From positions 1 to 44,317 of the forward strand of contig NZ_BALE01000051.1 in assembly GCF_000963885.1 (NCBI RefSeq): a DNA stretch of 44,317 bases, written 5' to 3'. The stretch comes from Tanticharoenia sakaeratensis NBRC 103193 (GTDB lineage: Bacteria > Pseudomonadota > Alphaproteobacteria > Acetobacterales > Acetobacteraceae). Below, piece by piece: positions 7,916-16,796 of this stretch. Both the position numbers and the translations under genes were made by a program. A model generated the notes under the pieces. The model was not told where the DNA came from, did no database searches, and saw nothing but the letters and a program-made list of their open reading frames with translations. Positions within the stretch are counted from its first letter, which is position 1. Each line of letters opens with the position of its first letter.

Positions 7916-10066
7916 ATGATGTTCAATTACTACCGCAAGGAAATCGAGTGGGCCGGTCGTCCGCTCGTGCTCGAGACCGGCAAGATCGCCCGCCAGGCCG
8001 ATGGTGCCGTCGTCGCGACCTACGGCGACACGGTCGTGCTCTGCACGGCGGTTGGCGCGAAATCGGTCAAGCCGGGCCAGGATTTCTTCCCGCTGACCAT
8101 CAACTACCAGGAAAAGGCGTTCGCCGCCGGCAAGATTCCGGGCGGGTTCTTCAAGCGTGAAGGCCGTCCGTCGGAAGCCGAGATCCTGAACGCGCGTCTG
8201 ATCGATCGTCCGATCCGTCCGCTGTTCCCGGATAATTTCCGCAACGAGGTCCAGGTCGTCACGACCGTCCTGAGCCACGACATGGAAAACGATCCGGCGA
8301 TCGTGGCCCTGATCGGCGCATCGGCGGCCCTGACGCTGTCGGGTATTCCGTTCTTCGGCCCGGTCGGCGCATGCCGCATCGGCCAGATCGGCGGCAAGCT
8401 GGTCGTCAACCCGACGATCGCCGAGATGAAGGACAGCGCGCTCGACCTCGTCGTCGCCGGTACCCATGAAGGCGTGCTGATGGTCGAATCCGAGGCGCAG
8501 GAGCTGACGGAAGAGACGATGCTGGAAGCCGTGACCCTGGGTCATGTGTCGTTCCAGCCGGTGATCGATGCGATCATCGACCTCGCCGAGCGCGCGGCCA
8601 AGGCGCCCTGGACGCTGCCGACGCCGAGCAAGGACGAGATCGCCCTGCGCAAGCGCGTGGACAAGCTCGGCACCAAGCTCATCGCCGACGCCTACAAGGA
8701 GAAGGTCAAGCAGGCCCGCTACGAGAAGGTCGCGGCAGCCAAGGCGCGCATCAACGAGGCGCTGGTCGAGGAAGGCCTCGACGTCGATGCCGCCAAGCCG
8801 ATGCTCAAGGAGCTCGAGGCGCAGGTCGTGCGCGGCGCGATCCTCAAGACCGGCGTGCGGATCGACGGGCGCGACCTGAAGACCGTGCGTCCGATCGTCT
8901 CGGAAGTCGGCATCCTGCCGCGGGCCCATGGTTCGGCACTGTTCACCCGAGGCGAGACGCAGGCCCTCGTGGTCGCAACCCTCGGCACCGGCCAGGACGA
9001 GCAGGTGATCGACGCGCTCGAAGGCGAATACCGGTCCAACTTCATGCTGCACTACAACTTCCCTCCGTATTCGGTGGGTGAGTGCGGCCGCATGGGCAGC
9101 CCGGGCCGTCGCGAGATCGGTCACGGCAAGCTCGCATGGCGCGCAATCCATCCGCTGCTGCCGGGCAAGGACAAGTTCCCGTACACGCTGCGCGTCGTAT
9201 CCGAGATCACCGAGAGCAACGGCTCCTCGTCGATGGCGACCGTCTGCGGCACGTCGCTGGCCCTGATGGATGCGGGCGTTCCGCTGCCGCGGCCGGTTGC
9301 GGGCATCGCGATGGGCCTGATCAAGGAGCCGCGCGGCTACGCCGTGCTGTCCGACATTCTGGGCGACGAGGATCACCTCGGCGACATGGACTTCAAGGTG
9401 GCCGGCACCGAGACGGGTGTCACGTCGCTGCAGATGGACATCAAGATCACGTCGATCACGCCCGAGATCATGCAGATCGCGCTCGAGCAGGCACGTGAAG
9501 GCCGCATTCACATCCTTGGCGAGATGGCCAAGGCCCTGACGGAAGGCCGCGAGGGCGTCTCCACCAACGCGCCGAAGATCACCACGATTTCGGTGCCCAA
9601 GGAGAAGATCCGCGACGTCATCGGATCCGGCGGCAAGGTCATTCGCGAGATCGTCGAATACTCGGGCGCCAAGGTCGATATCGGCGACGACGGCACGATC
9701 ACCATCGCGGCCAGCAACGACGAGCAGGCCCAGAAGGCGATCTCCCGCATCGAGGGCATCGTAGCCGAGCCGGAAGTGGGCAAGATCTATCTCGGCAAGG
9801 TGGTCAAGACGGCCGATTTCGGCGCGTTCGTGAACTTCCTCGGCGCGAAGGACGGTCTCGTTCATATCTCCGAGCTGGCCGATGGCCGTGTCGGCCGCAC
9901 GACCGACGTCGTCAAGCAGGGCGATGAAGTCCGCGTGAAGGTCCTGGGCTTCGACGATCGCGGCAAGGTCAAGCTGTCGATGCGGGTTGTCGATCAGGCC
10001 ACAGGCGCCGATATCACCGACAAGGTTGGCGCCAAGCCGACTCGTCCGCGTCGCGAAGACGGCTGA
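7916..10066 (+). CDS. pnp: Polyribonucleotide nucleotidyltransferase (PNPase)
   Basis: Phosphorolytic 3'-5' exoribonuclease and degradosome component. The 716-residue protein has the expected order: first RNase PH domain (from [23 protein letters not shown]), an all-alpha linker (residues 220-310), second RNase PH domain with [14 protein letters not shown] and [11 protein letters not shown], a KH domain with [11 protein letters not shown] (about residues 568-578) and an S1 domain from about 622 ([19 protein letters not shown]). Two adjacent ATGs at 7916 and 7919 are possible; the second matches the usual MFN start of relatives better, and both share a weak GGGAA upstream. A roughly 300-base leader with strong hairpins separates it from rpsO, which suggests post-transcriptional control. 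Confidence 0.97.
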   Translation: MMFNYYRKEIEWAGRPLVLETGKIARQADGAVVATYGDTVVLCTAVGAKSVKPGQDFFPLTINYQEKAFAAGKIPGGFFKREGRPSEAEILNARLIDRPIRPLFPDNFRNEVQVVTTVLSHDMENDPAIVALIGASAALTLSGIPFFGPVGACRIGQIGGKLVVNPTIAEMKDSALDLVVAGTHEGVLMVESEAQELTEETMLEAVTLGHVSFQPVIDAIIDLAERAAKAPWTLPTPSKDEIALRKRVDKLGTKLIADAYKEKVKQARYEKVAAAKARINEALVEEGLDVDAAKPMLKELEAQVVRGAILKTGVRIDGRDLKTVRPIVSEVGILPRAHGSALFTRGETQALVVATLGTGQDEQVIDALEGEYRSNFMLHYNFPPYSVGECGRMGSPGRREIGHGKLAWRAIHPLLPGKDKFPYTLRVVSEITESNGSSSMATVCGTSLALMDAGVPLPRPVAGIAMGLIKEPRGYAVLSDILGDEDHLGDMDFKVAGTETGVTSLQMDIKITSITPEIMQIALEQAREGRIHILGEMAKALTEGREGVSTNAPKITTISVPKEKIRDVIGSGGKVIREIVEYSGAKVDIGDDGTITIAASNDEQAQKAISRIEGIVAEPEVGKIYLGKVVKTADFGAFVNFLGAKDGLVHISELADGRVGRTTDVVKQGDEVRVKVLGFDDRGKVKLSMRVVDQATGADITDKVGAKPTRPRREDG

Positions 10067-10077
10067 TTGGCGGACGC

Positions 10078-10099
10078 GGCGGCCCGTCTTCGGGCCGCC
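10078..10099 (+). terminator. GC-rich hairpin after pnp
   Basis: GGCGGCCCG (10078-10086) and CGGGCCGCC (10091-10099) form a perfect 9-bp stem with a TCTT loop, 11 bases after the pnp stop. No T-run follows. Its place suggests a transcription end or an RNA 3' stabiliser for the rpsO-pnp message. Confidence 0.6.
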
Positions 10100-10163
10100 A
10101 GGACACAGGTGAGCAAGACGTGGGCGCGGCCAAGGGGGCGCGCTCGACGGACCGAAGGGTAAG

Positions 10164-11582
10164 ATGAAGTCGATCGATACCATCCGCATGGGCGGAACAG
10201 ACGTGCTGCCGATCATCGAGGGCGGCAAGGGCGTCTCGGTTTCGACCGGCGTTTCGGCCGGGCACTGGGCCGCCGCAGGCGGCGTGGGGACGGTGTCGGC
10301 GGTCAACGCCGACAGCTACGACGCCGAAGGGCGTCGTATTCCACAGATCTATCGGGGCCGGACGCGGCGCGACCGGCGCGAGGAACTCGTCAACTACGCG
10401 ATCAGCGGCGGCATAACCCAGGTCCGTGTCGCGCATGAGATCGCGGGCGGGAAGGGGCGGATCAACGCCAATATCCTGTGGGAGATGGGCGCGGCCGAGC
10501 GGGTAATCACCGGCATTCTCGACGGTGCGCCTGGCATGATCGATGGCCTGACCTGCGGCGCGGGCATGCCGTATCGCCTCTCGGAAATCGCGGCAGCCTA
10601 CAACATTCACTATTATCCCATCGTCTCGTCCGCGCGCGCGTTCAATGCGCTGTGGAAGCGGTCCTACAGCAAGACGCCCGAACTTCTCGGCGCGGTCGTG
10701 TATGAGGATCCATGGCGGGCCGGCGGCCACAACGGCCTGTCCAACACCGAAAATCCCCTGTTGCCGGAAGATCCGTTCCCGCGCGTTCTGGCGCTGCGCA
10801 AGACAATGCGCGCGTTCGGACTGGACGAGGTTCCGATCATCATGGCGGGCGGTGTCTGGTGGCTGGAGGAATGGGAGGACTGGATCGGCAACCCGGATCT
10901 CGGCCCGATCGCCTTCCAGTTCGGCACGCGTCCGCTGCTGACGAAGGAAAGCCCGATTCCCGATGCCTGGAAGCGTCGGCTGTTCACGCTGCACGAGGGC
11001 GATGTCTACCTGAACCGGTTCTCGCCGACCGGGTTCTATTCCTCGGCCGTCAACAACAGCTTCCTGCGCGATCTGCGCGCGCGCAGTGACCGGCAGGTCG
11101 CCTATACGATGGAGCCGGTCGGCGAGCATGCCGCGACCTATGGCTTCGGCGCGCGCAAGCGCGAGGTCTTCGTGACGCAGCCCGATCTGGAACATATTCT
11201 GGGCTGGGAGCGTGAAGGCTTTACCGAGGCGATGCGTACGCCGGATTCGACGCTCGTGTTCGTGACACCCGAAGAAGCGAAGCAGATCGTCGCCGACCAG
11301 ATCGCCTGCATGGGCTGTCTTTCGGAGTGCCGGTTCTCGAACTGGAGCCAGCGCGGGCCGGACTACAGCAACGGCAACAAGGCCGATCCGCGGTCGTTCT
11401 GCATCCAGAAGACGCTGCAGAACATCGCCCATGCCGATGAGGCGAACGGCGATGCGGTCGTGGACCACAATCTCATGTTCGGCGGCACCAATGCGTGGCG
11501 CTTCGGCACCGACCCGTTCTATGCGAACAACCATGTGCCGCATGTGTCCGAGCTGGTCGATCGCATCCTGACCGGTCGCTGA
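10164..11582 (+). CDS. NAD(P)H-dependent flavin oxidoreductase, nitronate monooxygenase-like
   Basis: A 472-residue member of the nitronate monooxygenase / 2-nitropropane dioxygenase superfamily, FMN-binding TIM-barrel proteins. Barrel features include VSTGVSAGHWAAAGGVGTVS near the N-terminus, the phosphate-binding run VPIIMAGGVWWLEEWEDW at about residues 222-239, and AFQFGTRPLL. It is longer than the classic fungal and bacterial enzymes. It carries a C-terminal cysteine cluster CMGCLSEC at about residues 381-388, which may bind metal or a cluster. That cluster suggests a subgroup whose substrate need not be nitronate. GAAGGG before the ATG is a good ribosome-binding site. The gene follows pnp after a hairpin, so it is probably transcribed separately. 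The fold is clear; the reaction is uncertain. Confidence 0.8.
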   Translation: MKSIDTIRMGGTDVLPIIEGGKGVSVSTGVSAGHWAAAGGVGTVSAVNADSYDAEGRRIPQIYRGRTRRDRREELVNYAISGGITQVRVAHEIAGGKGRINANILWEMGAAERVITGILDGAPGMIDGLTCGAGMPYRLSEIAAAYNIHYYPIVSSARAFNALWKRSYSKTPELLGAVVYEDPWRAGGHNGLSNTENPLLPEDPFPRVLALRKTMRAFGLDEVPIIMAGGVWWLEEWEDWIGNPDLGPIAFQFGTRPLLTKESPIPDAWKRRLFTLHEGDVYLNRFSPTGFYSSAVNNSFLRDLRARSDRQVAYTMEPVGEHAATYGFGARKREVFVTQPDLEHILGWEREGFTEAMRTPDSTLVFVTPEEAKQIVADQIACMGCLSECRFSNWSQRGPDYSNGNKADPRSFCIQKTLQNIAHADEANGDAVVDHNLMFGGTNAWRFGTDPFYANNHVPHVSELVDRILTGR

Positions 11583-11605
11583 ACACCTCCCGCTGACGCA
11601 ACACG

Positions 11606-13453
11606 ATGCGGGCACCTTCGCTCTCCCGCCTGTCCCACTGGCTCGCGCGCCGTGCCGTCGTGCTGGCGCCCGAACAGTTCGGGCTGGCCGAAGGCCTCCG
11701 GGCCGCGGCCATCACGGCCGTGGCATTGCTGCCATCCCTGCTGCAACGCGATCCATCCATGGCATGGATCGCGTTTGCTGCGTTCTGGGCCTGCCTTCTC
11801 GATCCCGGCGGCCACATGCGCGATCGCGCGCGGCTGTTTGCAGGCTTCCTGGCAGGGGGTGTCTGTGCGGCATGGCTGGGATCGGTTCTGGGCTGGCTCG
11901 GTTTCTGGCCGGCAGCCATCCTGATCGGCCTGGTCGGGTTCGGTTGCGGGCTGTCCCGCAGCTTTTCGCCGGGCACCGCCCTTCAATGCCTCCTGATCGG
12001 GTCCGTCGCACTGGCGGCGACCGGTTTTCCCGCCGCGCCACGAGGCGCGCTGCGGGTCGCCATCTATTTCGGATGCGGATGCGGGTTCGCCAGCATCATC
12101 TGCCTGTGGATATGGCGCATCCGGCCCTTTACGCCGGCGCGCCGCGCGGTGGCGGCCGCCTTCCGGCTGCTGGGCCGCATGGCAGCCGACCTGTCATCAG
12201 GCATCATGCGCGAAGCCGCCCACCGGCAGGCCGTGCGTGCGGCCATCGAACAGGCACGGGGGCTTGCGACCCAACTCGATGCCGCGCACGGCACGGGCGC
12301 GGTCCGGCGCGAGATCGGGAGCGCGCTGGCCTGTGCGGAGCGCCTGTTCACGGCGTTCCTGGCCATCGAGCATGGGCTCGAGCGCGCGGCCTATGGTGCC
12401 GCCACGCCCGTCCAGTTGCGTGCGCTGTCAGGCCTGTGCGCATCCATTGCGTCGGGACTCGCAAGTCGTCGTCTGGTTCAGCCGCGCTGGCCCGACGCTC
12501 TTGAGGCTCCTTCTGGTGCGGCCGCAGCGCCGCTGGCCGCGTGCCGTGCAGCCGTCACGTTGTTGGCCGAAGGCGGCGATGAACAGGGCCGGGAACTGGC
12601 GCGCCCGAGAGGGCGGGTAACGCCTGCGATCGTCCGGCATGCGGCACGGACGGCGATCGCGCTGCTGGCCACGGATGCAGCCTGCATCATGCTGCATCTC
12701 GGCATGAGTTACTGGGCCCTGATCGCAGCCCTGCTCGTGGTCCAGCCAAGCGGTGGCCACACCATGATCCGCAGTCTAGAGCGCACGCTGGGGAGCATCG
12801 CCGGGGCCGGGCTTGCAGCAGCCATGGCAGCCCATCTTGCGGATCGGACGCCGCTGGTGCTGGCGAGCACCGTGCTGGCCGTGCTTGCGATCGCATTGCG
12901 GGCCGTGAACTACACCCTGTTCGTATGGTTCCTGACGGCCCTGTTCGTGCTGGTGGCCGATCTTGTCATGCCGGGGCCGGGAATTGCATGGCTTCGCGTG
13001 GAGGACAATGCGCTGGGCAGCGCGATCGCCCTTGCCTGTGTGTTCGCAGTGCTGCCCGAACGCGGAGCGCCGGACAGCGAACGCCTGCTGCGGGCAGCCG
13101 CCGTCTCGACACTGACCTATTGCGCATTGGTGCTGCGCGGCATCACCCAAGGGACCGCGCTCGATGCGGCCCAGCGGGCAGCGGGTGTCGCCTCGATCCG
13201 GGCGGAATACGCCGGTGCCGGCTTTCCGCTTCTGCTGGGCGGCGGCAGCACGACAGGCTATCGCGAGGCCCTGCGGCTGATCCGGCAGGTCGGCGGCGAG
13301 ATGACCGTCCGTCGTTTCGATATCGAGCAGGGCATGCGCGCTCCCGATCCGGCAGCGGCCGAGCGCGTGGCAGAGCTCGCGCATCGTCTGGAGCAATCGG
13401 ACAGCAAGATCGAGCCCTTGGTGCGCGAGATCCTGCCGGCGCTGGGCGAGTAG
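11606..13453 (+). CDS. FUSC-family inner-membrane protein, possible aromatic-acid efflux component
   Basis: A 615-residue membrane protein of the FUSC (fusaric acid resistance-like) superfamily, related to YccS and AaeB. It has two hydrophobic blocks, one from about residue 30 to 180 and one from about 340 to 470, separated by a largely soluble domain. The second block contains SYWALIAALLVVQPSGGHTMIRSLERTLGSIAGAGLA, the typical FUSC core with its conserved Arg-Glx-Arg-Gly-like turn (written here in separate pieces: ALLVVQPSGG and RSLERTLGS). A soluble C-terminal tail follows. Relatives export hydroxylated aromatic carboxylic acids, often with a membrane-fusion partner; no such partner is adjacent. 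The gene begins 23 bases after the flavin oxidoreductase and could be co-transcribed with it. Family is likely; substrate unknown. Confidence 0.72.
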   Translation: MRAPSLSRLSHWLARRAVVLAPEQFGLAEGLRAAAITAVALLPSLLQRDPSMAWIAFAAFWACLLDPGGHMRDRARLFAGFLAGGVCAAWLGSVLGWLGFWPAAILIGLVGFGCGLSRSFSPGTALQCLLIGSVALAATGFPAAPRGALRVAIYFGCGCGFASIICLWIWRIRPFTPARRAVAAAFRLLGRMAADLSSGIMREAAHRQAVRAAIEQARGLATQLDAAHGTGAVRREIGSALACAERLFTAFLAIEHGLERAAYGAATPVQLRALSGLCASIASGLASRRLVQPRWPDALEAPSGAAAAPLAACRAAVTLLAEGGDEQGRELARPRGRVTPAIVRHAARTAIALLATDAACIMLHLGMSYWALIAALLVVQPSGGHTMIRSLERTLGSIAGAGLAAAMAAHLADRTPLVLASTVLAVLAIALRAVNYTLFVWFLTALFVLVADLVMPGPGIAWLRVEDNALGSAIALACVFAVLPERGAPDSERLLRAAAVSTLTYCALVLRGITQGTALDAAQRAAGVASIRAEYAGAGFPLLLGGGSTTGYREALRLIRQVGGEMTVRRFDIEQGMRAPDPAAAERVAELAHRLEQSDSKIEPLVREILPALGE

Positions 13454-13456
13454 ACT

Positions 13457-13876
13457 CTAAAGCAGGCCGAGCTCCGCCAGCTCCCGTCGCATCTCGGGCG
13501 GCATTGCGCCGACACCGTCGGCAGCGCCTCCGGCATCGATGTCGGCCGGTGCATCTTCCGGCTTCAGATAGCGCCATCCCTGGAACGGGCGCAGCGGACG
13601 CGGCTGGACCGGAATGATGTCTTTGCTGACGACGATCAGCGTGCCCTGCGTGCCATCGGGTCTCATTGACGGTTCAAGACCCACGATCGGCTGCCGGCAC
13701 AGCACGAGCCCGTCGACAACGCGGAACAGCGACCCGCCCGCCAGCACTTCATCCGCGCGCTTGGGCATGGTCCGCGTATGCACGACCCAGCGATCGCCCA
13801 GCCGCTGCTGGTTCATGCGCGCAGCAAGCGTTCCGAGCGAGTCGCAGCCGACGGCGAGCTTGATGATGTGCAGCAA
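13457..13876 (-). CDS. DUF1489 family protein
   Basis: A 139-residue protein matching DUF1489, a family of unknown function found mainly in alphaproteobacteria. Family-like segments are LHIIKLAVGCDSLGTL at the start, DRWVVHTRTMPKRADEVLAGGSL in the middle and the PFQGWRYLKPEDAP block near the end. The start is TTG at 13876, which places LHIIKL at the very N-terminus as in relatives; no in-frame ATG is near. It converges with the FUSC gene, with only three bases between the two stops. It lies 15 bases downstream of the nucleoside hydrolase stop and could share its transcript. Confidence 0.78.
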   Translation of the reverse strand: MLHIIKLAVGCDSLGTLAARMNQQRLGDRWVVHTRTMPKRADEVLAGGSLFRVVDGLVLCRQPIVGLEPSMRPDGTQGTLIVVSKDIIPVQPRPLRPFQGWRYLKPEDAPADIDAGGAADGVGAMPPEMRRELAELGLL

Positions 13877-13891
13877 GAGACCGGGTTCCGT

Positions 13892-14998
13892 TCAGTGACC
13901 GTCCATCACCGTCTGGGCCTGATGCACGAGATTGTCCATGAAGCGTTTCGCATCGACGCTCTGCACGACCTGCACTTTCCGCACACCCATCTTCGCAGGC
14001 ACCGTCGACTGCGGCCAGACATAGGCATGCCCATAGTTGATGCCGCGCGCAATCTCGACGTCCTCGTAGGTCGTCACTGATTTCTCGATCAGCGTGGGGT
14101 CGACTGCGATGGCCGCCGTCAGCTCGTCCCAGAGCGGCAGGGGCTTGTAGAACCGCTTGAGATACTGCGTCACCGGCGTGGATTTCGCCGCGATCCGATC
14201 CATGTAGGCGTGGCTCATCTCGACGTCGTTCGCGATGTTGCCGACCGAGACGATCTCGGGGAAATCAGCAGTCAGCGCGATATGGATGGCCTCGGGGTCG
14301 AAGATCAGATTGAAGTCCGAGTTCCAGTCCGGGTTGCCCGTCACGGTCTTGAGGTTCGCGTCCAGCAGGCCGCCCATGAAGACAAGCTTCTTCGCCGTGC
14401 TGGCAAACGTCGGATCCAGGCGGATGGCGAGCGCCACATTGGTCAGCGGACCGGCCGCGAAGATCGTCACCTGATGCGGGTGCGCATGCACCTGCTGGAT
14501 CATGAACATCGCAGCAGCGCCCGGCGTCGCCTTCAGGGACGGATTGCCCTCGGGCAGGGTGCCGACCGCAGGCTGGCTGTCGGGCACGTTATCCATCGGG
14601 CCGGGGCCGCCCCAGGCGCCCTTCCATGGAATCGCACCATACTGCGCCTGACGCAGGCGCATCAGTTCGACCGTGTTGACAAGCGGCTGCGTTGCGCCAT
14701 CGACGACCGGGATGTCGCCGCGATGCGCGATTTCGAGGAAACGCCGCAGATGCGCGGATTCCTCATTCTCCCAGGCATCGCCGACGACGACCGTGAAGCC
14801 CAGCACGCGCACATGCGGATTGGCGAGCAACGGCAGGGTCGACTGGATGTCGGAGCCGCCCGGCCCGAGGAAGTCGTTGTCCTCGATAACGTATTGCGGC
14901 GCGTCCGTGCCCTGCGCCAGAGCGGCCGGCGCTGCCCCGAACAGCAGGGCAGCCGCTGCGGCGGCAAGGGCGAAACGGGACGACAGGCGGCTGACCAT
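13892..14998 (-). CDS. Exported inosine/uridine-type nucleoside hydrolase
   Basis: Hydrolyses ribonucleosides to base and ribose, probably in the periplasm. The ATG at 14998 gives 368 residues with a clear signal peptide (RFALAAAAAALLFGAAPAALA) and has AAGGA about ten bases upstream; a longer open frame to 15079 has no such support. The N-terminal metal site reads DNDFLGPGGSD instead of the canonical DTDxGxDD, a form with extra residues and one acidic position replaced by Ser. Other family elements are FAAGPLTNVALAI, KLVFMGG, the ribose-binding region NSDFNLIFDPEA and the C-terminal PLWDELTAAIAVDP supplying the second metal-binding Asp. It follows the dihydroxyacetone kinase gene by 84 bases and may share a carbon-salvage role with it; that link is inference. 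Confidence 0.85.
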   Translation of the reverse strand: MVSRLSSRFALAAAAAALLFGAAPAALAQGTDAPQYVIEDNDFLGPGGSDIQSTLPLLANPHVRVLGFTVVVGDAWENEESAHLRRFLEIAHRGDIPVVDGATQPLVNTVELMRLRQAQYGAIPWKGAWGGPGPMDNVPDSQPAVGTLPEGNPSLKATPGAAAMFMIQQVHAHPHQVTIFAAGPLTNVALAIRLDPTFASTAKKLVFMGGLLDANLKTVTGNPDWNSDFNLIFDPEAIHIALTADFPEIVSVGNIANDVEMSHAYMDRIAAKSTPVTQYLKRFYKPLPLWDELTAAIAVDPTLIEKSVTTYEDVEIARGINYGHAYVWPQSTVPAKMGVRKVQVVQSVDAKRFMDNLVHQAQTVMDGH

Positions 14999-15032
14999 GA
15001 AAGCGGAATCCTTGCGCGACAGAATCGAATGG

Positions 15033-15048
15033 GTGGTTCTGGAACCAC
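15033..15048. promoter_or_regulatory. Perfect palindrome upstream of the nucleoside hydrolase gene
   Basis: GTGGTTC (15033-15039) and GAACCAC (15042-15048) are exact reverse complements separated by TG. This is too tight for an RNA hairpin, so an operator for a dimeric regulator is more likely. It lies 35 bases upstream of the hydrolase ATG and just after the kinase stop. No regulator gene is adjacent. Confidence 0.4.
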
Positions 15049-15082
15049 GTATTCTGCGGGCAGACTCCGGTCGCCGCAACCA

Positions 15083-16696
15083 TCACGCGGCGACGAGACC
15101 CTCCAGCAGGCGCGCAATGGCCTCGGCACCCGGATCCGGCGTGTCCCGCAGTTCCGACTGCGGGACATAGGCTGCCCGGCCGGCCCGGGCCGGCATGGCC
15201 CTGGTCGCGTCCGCGCCGGTCCTCGCGGCCTTTGCCGCTTCCGCCAGGCCGCCTTCATGCAATGCTGCGATCGCCGGAATCAGGGCATCGAGCATGGTCC
15301 GGTCGCCTTCGGACGCGCCGCCATAGGTCTGCATGCCCTTTACGCCGTCAGCGAGGCCCGCGCGCCAGTCGGCATTGCGCGCAGCGGTCGCGAACAGGAT
15401 CGACAGCAGCACACCGCTCGATCCGCCGGAATGGCGGGCCAGAATGCGACCAAGCGTTCCAAACAGCTTCTGCGGATCAGCAAGCGGCAGGCGGTCGAGC
15501 GCGTCGCGGATCTGGCGCGCGGAATCCGCAAACGTCGAGCCCGCATCGCCATCGCCGATCCGGGCATCGAGCGCGTTCAGCGCCTTTTCGTTGTCGATCA
15601 GGATCTTGGCGCCCCGTTCGAACAGCTGCCGCAGGGTAGCATTGTTCGATGGCGCGTCCGTGAAGGTCTCGGGCAGGTCCGGCATGGGCTGCACGGCCAC
15701 GGGCGCGAATGGGGCCACGTCTGGCCAGGCTGGCATCGGCACGGCCGCGCGCAGGGCGGCTTCGACCTGCGGTGTCAGCGGTAGCGTCGTCAGCGAAAAG
15801 CCGACCATGTCGAGCGATGTCATGACAGGGGCCGGTCCGATGATCCAGTCCACGGCATCAGCAAGCTCCGTGCGTGAGAATGCATCCGCGAGCAGGCTCG
15901 CCTCGATCGGCGGCACGGCACCAAGCGTATTGATCAGGATGGCATGCCGGTCCGATCCCAGGCCTTGCTCAAGGCGCGCAGCCGCGGTCTGCATGAGGGA
16001 ATCCAGCGAGGCCATCGGGATTTTCTCGGCGCCCGGCTCGCCATGGATGCCAAGTCCGATCTCGGCCTCGCCGTCCTCAAGGCGTTCGTCATGGTCGGGA
16101 TCGAACACGTTGACGCCCGTCAGTGCGAGCCCGATCGAGCGCACGCTCTGTGCCGTTTCGCGCGCGGCGTCGGTGACGGTCTGGAGCGCCGCTCCCGTGT
16201 CGGCAAGATGACCCGCGACCTTCTGGACCAGCGTCGTGCCGGCAAGGCCGCGTGCGGACGTGCCGTTATCCAGTGCGACGTCATCGGCCACGATGACGAT
16301 CTCGACCTTGTGGCCGAGGGCGCGGGCCTGCTCGGCGGCCAGACCGAAGTTCAGCCGGTCGCCGGTATAGTTCTTCACGATCAGGAGCGCGCCGTGCGAC
16401 CCCGTTACCGCAAGGATCGCGGCCAGGATGGCGTCGACGCTGGGGGAAGCGAACAGCGCGCCACAGACGGCCGCCGTCAGCATCCCGGGACCGACGAAGC
16501 CGGCATGGGCGGGCTCATGGCCAGATCCGCCGCCCGAGATGATGGCGACACGGGAGCGGTCCCAGTCGCGGCGCAGCACGACCTGCACGTCCGGGTCGCC
16601 GTCGAGCCGGCAGAGGCCCGCGCCCGCCGAGGATCGCAGCAGCCCGTCGATAGCCTGCGCCACCACGGTCTCCCGCGAGTTATAGAACCGCTTCAT
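15083..16696 (-). CDS. dhaK: ATP-dependent dihydroxyacetone kinase (DhaK-DhaL fusion)
   Basis: Phosphorylates dihydroxyacetone with ATP to DHAP, feeding glycerol and DHA carbon into central metabolism. The 537 residues divide into a DhaK domain (1 to about 330) and a DhaL domain (about 355-537). In DhaK, IISGGGSGHEPAHAGFVG (residues 52-69) and GLGIHGEPG with His218, which binds the substrate covalently, are intact. In DhaL, DARIGDGDAG (377-386) supplies the three Asp residues that hold Mg-ATP. The fused form uses ATP directly and needs no phosphotransferase partner. It heads a possible transcript with the nucleoside hydrolase and DUF1489 genes. AGAGG precedes the ATG. The symbol is used loosely; dak is an alternative name. 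Confidence 0.92.
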   Translation of the reverse strand: MKRFYNSRETVVAQAIDGLLRSSAGAGLCRLDGDPDVQVVLRRDWDRSRVAIISGGGSGHEPAHAGFVGPGMLTAAVCGALFASPSVDAILAAILAVTGSHGALLIVKNYTGDRLNFGLAAEQARALGHKVEIVIVADDVALDNGTSARGLAGTTLVQKVAGHLADTGAALQTVTDAARETAQSVRSIGLALTGVNVFDPDHDERLEDGEAEIGLGIHGEPGAEKIPMASLDSLMQTAAARLEQGLGSDRHAILINTLGAVPPIEASLLADAFSRTELADAVDWIIGPAPVMTSLDMVGFSLTTLPLTPQVEAALRAAVPMPAWPDVAPFAPVAVQPMPDLPETFTDAPSNNATLRQLFERGAKILIDNEKALNALDARIGDGDAGSTFADSARQIRDALDRLPLADPQKLFGTLGRILARHSGGSSGVLLSILFATAARNADWRAGLADGVKGMQTYGGASEGDRTMLDALIPAIAALHEGGLAEAAKAARTGADATRAMPARAGRAAYVPQSELRDTPDPGAEAIARLLEGLVAA

Positions 16697-16753
16697 TGCC
16701 GATGCCTCTGGAACTGTCAGGGATCATCGCAATAGCCTCATCGCGCGCCGGAG

Positions 16754-16765
16754 TTCGTGCACGAA
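16754..16765. promoter_or_regulatory. Perfect 12-bp palindrome upstream of the dihydroxyacetone kinase gene
   Basis: TTCGTGCACGAA is a perfect palindrome flanked by CCGG on both sides (CCGGAG before, GCCGG after). It sits 58 bases upstream of the kinase ATG and 32 bases downstream of the exported hydrolase stop. It could be an operator for the kinase gene or the core of a terminator hairpin for the upstream hydrolase gene; the sequence alone does not decide. Confidence 0.4.
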
Positions 16766-16796
16766 GCCGGGAGCAATGGTCACACCCCGGCGAGCA

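Noticed and set aside
7659-7919. 86-codon frame between rpsO and pnp as a separate gene
   Set aside because: Starts inside a hairpin, has a poorly spaced ribosome-binding site and resembles no family; kept only as a possible leader peptide.
7811-10306. 831-codon open frame antisense to pnp
   Set aside because: Same reason: it mirrors pnp codons and resembles no protein.
10014-11615. 533-codon open frame antisense to the flavin oxidoreductase gene
   Set aside because: Covers a clear gene on the other strand and shows no domain.
14210-15784. 524-codon plus-strand frame across the nucleoside hydrolase and kinase genes
   Set aside because: Spans two well-supported minus-strand genes and their gap; sequence is Arg/His/Gly-rich without motif.
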